Source of the DNA: Symsagittifera roscoffensis
Lineage: Eukaryota; Xenacoelomorpha; Acoela; Convolutidae
NCBI RefSeq assembly: GCF_963678635.1
Contig: NC_087069.1
Span: 19,878,660 to 19,938,659 of the forward strand
Reading direction: 5' to 3'
DNA: 60,000 nucleotides
Position 1 is the first letter of the stretch. The number at the start of each line of letters is the position of its first letter. Both the position numbers and the translations under genes were made by a program. Shown here piece after piece: positions 53,286-60,000 of the stretch. The notes under the pieces are model-generated. The model saw nothing but the letters and a program-made list of their open reading frames with translations. It ran no database searches and was not told the origin of the DNA.

Positions 53286-55008
53286 AATTTTAAATAAACC
53301 ATTTAAACAAATATTTCATATCACTGATATTAAACACAATATCATTGGAATACCATTCATCTCTAAATATATACCAACAATCAACATATTGAATAGTAAA
53401 ATACTAATCAAAGATAAATACACAAAAACAAAAGACACATCCCTAACATTTTTTCAAAGACTAAATAAACAACCACCATTCTTTTCAAAATTTTATCCAA
53501 TATATAACCAACAAAGGAAACACCTGAAACCACTATCAGGAAACATATATAATTTTTCAATAAAACAAGTTCACCAATATGATAAAAAACAAAATACACA
53601 ACAACTCTATATGTCAGACTTTGAATTCAAACCTATCCATAAGTTTTTCGAAATCACAATTTCATCCATCAAATAATTGAAAAACTCGAATTCAGATATT
53701 ATTTCGTTACATGTATACAACAATACACCTCATCAAGTGACATTACCTTTAGGACTTTTAGGATATTGCGAAACCAACGCTACGATATCACCAGTACACG
53801 AAAAAGCATACCGCGTAAATGATATACTCCAATTATTAGATATTTGTAAATCCACAATTCTTAATGAAGAATTATCCATAAATAACATAATAAGTAATGA
53901 AAAAAGAAATACAGATTATTTCACAAAAACCCCATATTTCAAACCTACATTCAACATAAATAACTATACAGAGGATCAACAGAAATTTTTAACAATGTTT
54001 AACTTCCAACATTCACAAATAACACAAGACGAATTTGATAAGTTAGCCAAACAGCTAATAAAATATTCATCAGTCTATGCAACATCCAATTTTGATGTTG
54101 GTAAAATCAGTTCATCACTACATCTCCCATTAAAACCTGACGCAGTTTTCAAAAAACAAAGAGCAAGTAAAGTACCAATTCATTTACACGATAAAGTGAA
54201 CAGATTACTCGATATCTTAGAACAATACAAAATTATCTCACCGGTAAACAAAGAAGAACAACCAAAAGGTAACACATTTATCAACCCTGTTATCATCCTA
54301 GCAAAAGGAGAATCATTAAAAATAGTTCTAGACGCCAGATATCTTAATTCACTAATAGACGAATCAAAATGCAATTGGCCTATTGAACCAATACAAGTTA
54401 TTTTAACAAAAATAAACGGAAAATACTTTACAACCGCAGATATGAATAGTGCATATAATCAAATGCCACTAGATGAACAATCACGACGCTTAACACAATT
54501 TGTTATTGGAAATCAGCAATATGAATTCAACCGCTTATTCTATGGAATATCCATAGGACCAGCAGCATTTTCAGCTTTTATGAGCAAAATTTTTAGACCA
54601 CTAATACTCAAGAAAAACGCAGTCACCTATTTAGACGATGTTTTTATGCAATCACAGACAAAAAAAGAAATGTTCAATGTTTTAGAACACTATCACAAAA
54701 TACTTCAGAACGAAAATCTGAAGGCCGCCCCCAATAAATCACACTTCTTTTTAACACGAGTTAAATTCTTAGGACACAATATAGAAAGAAAAACAATCAC
54801 TCCATTAAAATCACGCATTGATGCTATTCAGAAGCTCCAACCACCAACAAACAAAAAGAAAATCCAAGAATTCCTTGGAATGTTAAATTTTTTAAGCAAA
54901 TACGTCTATAAAATGCATTTATACCTAAGACCATTCTATAATATACTTAGACAACAAAATAACTTTGAATGGAACACAGAACATCAAGCACGATTTGAAG
55001 AAAGAAAT
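53241..55008 (+). pseudogene. Element 2: protease end and reverse transcriptase
   Basis: The frame opens with the protease C-terminal segment (FHITDIKHNIIGIPF), meets TAA 53674-53676, and then runs to 55008. RT blocks are clear: NPVIILAKGESLKIVLD, TADMNSAYNQMPL with the first catalytic Asp, FNRLFYGISIGPAAFSAFM, and the YLDD box at 54628-54639, followed by KFLGHNIERKTITPL and IQEFLGMLNFLSKYV. All three RT aspartates are intact. The sequence is Ty3/gypsy type. Confidence 0.92.
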
Positions 55009-56103
55009 TAAAAAACTCTTAACTGAACAAATTTAGAATACAATTCCAGGTCCAAATCAACCATTCTATGCAATGTGCGATGCTTCGAATTTTGGCATCG
55101 GCGCAGCATTATTACAATCAGACAATGGTACAAACAAAATGAATCTTATATCAGCAAATTCTCGATATTCACTCAAGCAGAGCTACGACTCTCAACTCTA
55201 ATGAGAGAATGTACAGCCATAATATATACACTAACAGAATATGAATTTCTGATACTTGGATCAAAACATCCAACAGTTCTATTCACAGATCACAAACCAA
55301 TCATTTTTCTCTTTACACAAAAATCCAATCCAAATCACCGAGTTTATAGATTTCAATTAATTCTAATGAAATTCCCAAACTTACATATAGTTTGGACAGC
55401 AGGAAAGAATCTTGCATTACCAGACACTTTAAGTCGAAATACACCACCTGAATTACTTACACGTAAAACTACAGTTGAAATACCCAAAAATATAAAATTT
55501 TACCTTGCAGAAAACGAAACATCACCCCGACTAGAATGCAAATATGCAGTAAAAACTGACGTTGAACAATCACAGATAAATAATCTACAACACTTCCCAC
55601 TTTATTTAGATTGCCAAAATAACCACTACGAAGTTGATCTACTTGGAACATCAACTTTCAAACCAATTCCATATCCACAATGGATCAAAAATAACACCCA
55701 ACAAAAAAGAGTAAAACAACACCCGCATAAAAAAGACTTTTTTCCGTTAATTGAAAAGGAAAATCTAACTGATAAAATAAATTTATCAGGACCACAAACA
55801 AACGATTCAAAATACACAATAAATCAAGTTTTTGACCTCCATGACCCACTTGATACAATTCCCTTATCTAAATTAGAAATTGAAAATATTTTTCTCCCCC
55901 CAACAGATAAAATTACACTTAATACTTTGAAACAATATCAAAATCTTGACCCAATAATTAGACAGCTAAAATCATGGCACAAATATAAAACTAAACCCGT
56001 AAAGGCAGATACAACAATTTTAGGAAATAAAACACTCCTCCGATATTTTCGAAAATTTAATAATACAACAATTAATGAAAACACAGACCTTCTAGAATAC
56101 TAA
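55005..56103 (+). pseudogene. Element 2: RNase H and connection to integrase
   Basis: From about 55005 to 55170 the coding frame is shifted by one, with a TAG at 55034-55036. It carries YAMCDASNFGIGAALLQ. After 55170 it returns to the Pol frame: TLMRECTAIIYTLTEYEF, LFTDHKPIIFLF and VWTAGKNLALPDTLSRN, giving the Asp, Glu and Asp of RNase H. A ~230-residue Lys/Asn/Thr-rich spacer runs to TAA 56101-56103, which is in frame with the integrase. Confidence 0.88.
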
Positions 56104-57663
56104 TTAAATGAATCTACAGTTCCCTGTCTCCCTTTAAGTATGATTCTCATAGCTTTTAATATTTCACATACACAAAATATTAAAGGACACTCTGGATCAG
56201 AGAAAACATATTCAAATTTCATACAAAACTTTTATTTTCCAAATGCACCAATTTGGATAAAAGTACTATGCAATGATTGTATAGTATGTCAACTAAATAA
56301 ACCTTATCCAAATCAAAAACAAATGGCACAAAAATAAGATTTTAAAGGACAAAGTTTGTACTTTAACCACCGTATTTCATTTGACACAAAAGGACCAATT
56401 TCACCATCATCCGAAGGAAACTCCTACATTATGGTAATTGTTGACGCATTTACACATTATGTAGCACTCAACCCAGTTCCATATTGTAACGCTTCTTACG
56501 CTTACACAACACTTTATGAACACTGGATAGCCAAATTCGGACTACCAGAAATTTTAGTTACAGACAACGGTACGGAATTCATAAATAATGAAATCATCAC
56601 ACTATGTCATTTATATAACATCAAACACAAACCACGTACATCTCACGCACCTTGGACAAACGGCTTAGTCGAAGGTATGAACCGTTCACTACAAGAATAT
56701 CTTAGATGTATCATCAATGGAAATGATACAAGATACACCGAATGGTCAGCAGATGTAAAACTATTTCCCTTAGCATATAATTCACAAATCACGACAACTC
56801 TAGGAATGTCACCATATGAAATGGTTTTTAATCAAAAGCCACGAAAACCAATTATGTTTACAGCAAACTCTCATAAAAATGCACAAAGTCATTGTCAACC
56901 GAATAAAGACTCAATTTGTTATAACCTACCTTTACACTCACACGATGAAGATCATTTTCATCACCCACAAATTCTTAAATTAGCCTCCGGTACACACACC
57001 GAATGGATCTTAAACAGAGATAAAAAACACAATGAAATTTACCATAAAGTAACAAAAAAGTTGTTACAAAGGCAAAACATTAATGAACAAATAAATTCAC
57101 GCTTTACACCAGCCTCCGATTTAAAAATTGGAACATTTGTTTTAATACCCAATTTTAATACTCCAAAAGGAATTTCTAAAAAATTACAACCCCTTCGTAA
57201 AGGACCATACCAAATAATTGCCAAACCCACTGATGTCACATATAAAACCACCGACTCAGACCAAAAAGAAATTATTCAACATCGAAACAACCTATTACCT
57301 TATAACCCAAAAGAATACGCAATACGCGAACTAACTCAATTATATTCTTTCACAGGTTTAAAAGTTATTCAAAATAACCCACATACGGAAAATAAAACAA
57401 AGGAACAACATGACATTCACATCGAAAACCAAAATAAAAAATCAACTACAACGAAAAACAATACAAAAAAGCTAGATCAAAATATACCTCAAAAAGAAAG
57501 AAAAAATAGAAAAATGACAGAAAAAATAATACCCCAAGAACAAATCGACAAATCAGAACATAGAAAGTCATCACGACTTAGAAATCAACCACGTAAAAAC
57601 TATAAAACATTCATCCCACAATCTAAAATATTAAAGAAAGTCGAATTTCAAAAACAGCTTTAA
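56104..57663 (+). pseudogene. Element 2: integrase with GPY/F module
   Basis: Same frame as RT, interrupted by TAA at 56335-56337. Zinc-binding domain: SHTQNIKGHSGSEKTY and CNDCIVCQLN. Catalytic core: VDAFTHYVAL (Asp 56443-56445), VTDNGTEF (Asp 56563-56565) and NGLVEGMNRSLQ (Glu 56671-56673), with exactly 35 residues between the last two, so the D,D-35-E triad is intact. Further on, PLRKGPYQIIAKP...HRNNLLPY is the GPY/F module of one Ty3/gypsy branch. A ~100-residue Lys/Asn-rich tail ends at TAA 57661-57663. Confidence 0.9.
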
Positions 57664-58483
57664 TTTTATATTTCATAATCTTTACACCTCTAGATATTTT
57701 GAACTTTCATTTTTCAAAATAACATGCTGACAAACACGCAGCGACTGTAGTTCATAATTAGCCAATAGGATTAATCCAATCCGTCACCTTCTCTAACTCT
57801 AGCACAAATCAACTAGACGAACGATATTAAACTCCAGTCATATCTATAACTATAACTTTGCGACCTCCAGGTCAAAAATAAGCAAACCACTCCAATTTGA
57901 CATCTAAAATAAATACCACCATAATATCATAACCCTCCCTTATCTAATAACCCAAAGATCAACAATATTTCCCCAACTCAGACCTCAAATACCCCCCAAA
58001 ACAAATATGTTAAATTAGCCTAAAGTAAAAGAACGACCATTTTAATTAGCCTAAAGTATAACAATCTCAAAAATACCCCAGATCATTTGACAAATAAAAA
58101 TAAAGAAAAAGAAGACCTCCCGATCACTATAAAATTTGCCCCCAACAATTTTTCACAAAACTCAACCCACTTGTCAAAAAACCAATAAATAATTCGACCA
58201 CACTTGAAAATTGCCTCAAACAACAAAAAATATTCGATCAAGAAGCCATTTCTTAAATGCTCTTCTCTCGACCAGTCAACATAATTCTGAACATTCTCAT
58301 AAACTTTTAAACGATATTTAAACTTTTAATCATATTTCTTTTTGATACATTTGAATCTTTTGTAATAATCTCAATCATTTTTTGCAATATTTTTTAAATT
58401 TTCTATTCCATATTTGAACTATACCTCCAACTTTTAAAAGCTATTGACTATATCCACAGGTACGATTCACAAAACTTATCTAA
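57664..58483 (+). other. Spacer between Pol and the downstream ORFs
   Basis: 820 bp, A/C/T-rich with stops in all frames. A plausible 3' splice site, tatatccacag|gta, lies at about 58450-58460, shortly before the next ORF. This would allow a spliced subgenomic message for the 3' ORFs; this is inference. Confidence 0.45.
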
Positions 58484-58672
58484 ATGATACGAACCATTTT
58501 TAGTAGAACAGATATTTTTTTACTATTTGTAATTTTTATAACATTTCTATCATCCCTCATCTTGACAATATGCAAATGTATAAAGAAAGCAATCATCACA
58601 TTCGCTCTAGCAACAATCCTCCTAATTCTTTTTCTAGAAGAATACTATAATAAACATAAATTTTTTCACTAA
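58484..58672 (+). CDS. Element 2: small two-TM ORF
   Basis: 62 codons from ATG 58484 to TAA 58670-58672. Two hydrophobic segments (IFLLFVIFITFLSSLILTI, about residues 11-29, and ITFALATILLILFL, about 38-51) are separated by a short CKCIKK basic loop, so it should be a hairpin membrane protein. A T6 run at 58661-58666 lies just before the stop, inside the overlap with the next open frame. A one-base length change there would fuse the two ORFs, so it may be the membrane anchor of a larger protein. No family is recognised. Confidence 0.5.
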   Translation: MIRTIFSRTDIFLLFVIFITFLSSLILTICKCIKKAIITFALATILLILFLEEYYNKHKFFH

Positions 58673-59813
58673 AAGAATAAATCAAAAACCATCAAAAATT
58701 GCTAACCAACAATCACACAGTCAGTCTTCACCGACATCATCCCAAGATAACCCAACACCACATTCAACTACCCAAAACCCCCAAACATCTACACGAATTT
58801 CCTTTCAAGATAACCCATATACCTTTGAAGAAAGACACGCTCGCTTATCTGAACCACTAGAACCAGTTCACCGACAAGCACCTCTAAGTGAACCAACATA
58901 TAACTTATACCCAACACTACCACAAGAATTAAGTAGAATACGAAACATTAGTCAAAACCAAAATACAGTCGAAATAAATAGACAAATAATACATCCTCGA
59001 CGAAACAGAAATTTTCAAACCCCCCGAGTTCATTTTGAAATACCTCAATCCCCATCACAAAGTACTCCAGAAAACCCCATTGGTATATTACCAGAAACAC
59101 CTACGCTTCTTTCACAACGTAGCACCTCAAGCCTACCCTCAGATTACTTAGATTCAACACCAACATCTGAACAAATACGTGAAATTCCCTTTAACCCCAC
59201 AACCCAAACATCACGACTACCATATTGGACAACACATTCATTCACACAAGGTGAACCAAATTTAATCAATGATCCAATAGATGTTTCTACGGATACAACA
59301 ACATCCTCATCACTACCAGAAACATTATCACTACCATCAACACCATCAATAAGCCAGATTTCACCAACGCCTTTTAACTTAAATTTCCCAAATAACCTCG
59401 ACGCTAGATATCGAGAACAATCATCAACAAATATTCCTTTAAGACTAGACTGGAATACATTCACAGCACCTCCACCATTATTTGGACAACACCCAGAAAG
59501 TAACCGATTCCACAACTGGGCACTCAATAGACTACAATATAGACAAGACATCCACGAAGACATTCGTGATCATAACATCCAAATACTCCAAAAAAATAGT
59601 CTACAATTAAAATTTGAAATCACGGTTAAACTAAACAACATTACTCAACATCCCTACCCATTAAACCCACCAAATATAACAGCTCAATCACTACCACCAC
59701 CATTTATAACGACTGAAGTAATATACAAATACGACAGATATACCAAAAAGACAATTGGTTACATCACATTTTATAACCCATACTCAGGATTATCATACAC
59801 ATGTATATTCTAA
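58638..59813 (+). CDS. Element 2: 391-codon open frame without ATG, Pro/Thr/Ser-rich
   Basis: Open from just after TAG 58635-58637 to TAA 59811-59813 with no ATG anywhere in frame. It overlaps the two-TM ORF by 35 nt in the +1 frame and the next ORF by 13 nt. Amino-terminal two thirds: Gln/Pro/Ser/Thr-rich and probably disordered (QNPQTSTRISFQDNPYTFEE, SLPSTPSISQISPTPFNLNF). The last third is more ordered (LRLDWNTFTAPPPLFGQHPE, NNITQHPYPLNPPNITAQ, EVIYKYDRYTKKTIGYITFY). Cysteine is almost absent (one, three residues from the end). Length and lack of stops in an A-rich strand argue that it is or was translated, through splicing, frameshifting or fusion with the TM ORF. Confidence 0.55.
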   Translation, partial: KNTIININFFTKRINQKPSKIANQQSHSQSSPTSSQDNPTPHSTTQNPQTSTRISFQDNPYTFEERHARLSEPLEPVHRQAPLSEPTYNLYPTLPQELSRIRNISQNQNTVEINRQIIHPRRNRNFQTPRVHFEIPQSPSQSTPENPIGILPETPTLLSQRSTSSLPSDYLDSTPTSEQIREIPFNPTTQTSRLPYWTTHSFTQGEPNLINDPIDVSTDTTTSSSLPETLSLPSTPSISQISPTPFNLNFPNNLDARYREQSSTNIPLRLDWNTFTAPPPLFGQHPESNRFHNWALNRLQYRQDIHEDIRDHNIQILQKNSLQLKFEITVKLNNITQHPYPLNPPNITAQSLPPPFITTEVIYKYDRYTKKTIGYITFYNPYSGLSYTCIF

Positions 59814-60000
59814 AAATTTTAATTTTTCTCCAACTCCTTTTTCTCGTAATCTCCAATCAGAACATAAACCCTTCCCCCCGCACAGGACCCCAAGATTTAT
59901 TAGTAACACATTACGATTGTGAAGAAAATGAACAAAAAACACTACACAAATATGCAATAAATCAGGTATCACAATGCGAAACAGAACCACAAGCTATAGA
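59801..60000 (+). CDS. Element 2: start of a signal-peptide ORF in the env position (runs off the window)
   Basis: ATG 59801 begins a frame open to the window end (66 codons). Residues 1-18 form a strong signal peptide (Lys at position 5, then ILIFLQLLFLVIS). The presumed mature part starts with a Pro-rich stretch, followed by LVTHYDCEEN and a second Cys about 20 residues on (QVSQCETEP). Downstream of integrase, a secreted Cys-containing protein is most simply an envelope-type glycoprotein. The spaced YDC...C pattern superficially recalls the amino end of chuvirus-type (gB-like, class III) glycoproteins, but 66 residues are too few to decide. Confidence 0.5.
   Translation, partial: MYILKILIFLQLLFLVISNQNINPSPRTGPQDLLVTHYDCEENEQKTLHKYAINQVSQCETEPQAI

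Larger units (their letters stand above)
47425..60000 (+). mobile_element. Env-bearing Ty3/gypsy-type element with accessory ORFs, element 2 (3' end outside window)
   Basis: A continuous 12.6-kb A/C-rich, G-poor plus strand carrying a probable 5' LTR, a tRNA-like primer site, leader, basic ORF, gag, protease, RT, RNase H, integrase with GPY/F module, spacer, two-TM ORF, Pro/Thr-rich frame and a signal-peptide ORF. The PR-RT-RH-IN order and GPY/F motif place it in Metaviridae. A third ORF in the env position is known from errantiviruses and some other gypsy lineages. The extra ORFs before gag and before env are unusual. Gag-pol has at least five in-frame stops and about four frameshifts. It lies antisense to CAPS, probably in one of its introns. 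Confidence 0.85.

Noticed and set aside
51071-56337. In-frame TAA/TAG/TGA codons as evidence of a reassigned genetic code
   Set aside because: All three stop codons occur, together with frameshifts. Intact ORFs and the CAPS exons show no internal stops. Mutational decay or sequencing error explains the pattern better.
1-60000. CRISPR array or bacterial-type operon
   Set aside because: No regularly spaced repeat-spacer arrays or ribosome-binding-site-led gene clusters. Introns and LTR elements indicate an animal genome.

Overview
This is a 60-kb piece of an AT-rich, transposon-dense invertebrate animal genome, with one 200-N assembly gap at 23907-24106. The evidence for an animal is a split gene on the minus strand for a CAPS/CADPS (UNC-31) homologue, the neuronal and endocrine vesicle-priming factor. 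Ten consecutive exons with phase-matched GT-AG introns lie between 46909 and 26401, and an eleventh is likely at 25925-25960. The mobile-element families also fit an animal. I cannot assign a phylum; the CAPS exons look quite divergent from the vertebrate protein.

Layout. 1-8100 is mostly non-coding repeats: a 54-bp CCAAT-box triplet, a ~450-bp tandem array, a minisatellite, and a gag-like remnant next to a 175-bp direct repeat. 7858-11145 holds a decayed element that encodes C2H2 zinc fingers, an OTU-like segment and a family-B DNA polymerase, preceded by a cluster of CRE-like octamers. 13288-14889 is an intact 533-codon orphan reading frame. 16.9-22.7 kb is a decayed unit bounded by related direct repeats. 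23.1-25.6 kb carries a MITE full of GATC palindromes and a second palindromic repeat family.

25.9-46.9 kb is the CAPS gene. Its introns hold a 7-kb Ty3/gypsy retrotransposon (27246-34253; LTRs nearly identical, perfect 5-bp target duplication), a degraded LINE (39420-40985), and an inverted pair of ~0.5-kb MITE-like repeats that brackets three CAPS exons. The Ty3 element landed exactly on the 3' splice site of a CAPS exon, and the target duplication recreates the AG.

47.4 kb to the window end is a second, much larger Ty3/gypsy-type element on the plus strand, running past the window. It has a strikingly G-poor, A/C-rich plus strand. Its order is: probable 5' LTR and tRNA-like primer binding site, a 1.2-kb repeat-bearing leader, a small basic ORF, gag, protease, RT, RNase H, integrase with GPY/F module, an 0.8-kb spacer, a two-TM ORF, a 391-codon ATG-less open frame rich in Pro/Thr/Ser, and the start of a signal-peptide ORF in the envelope position. 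This env-bearing, multi-accessory-ORF element is the most novel-looking system here. It carries several in-frame stops and frameshifts, so this copy is probably defective.
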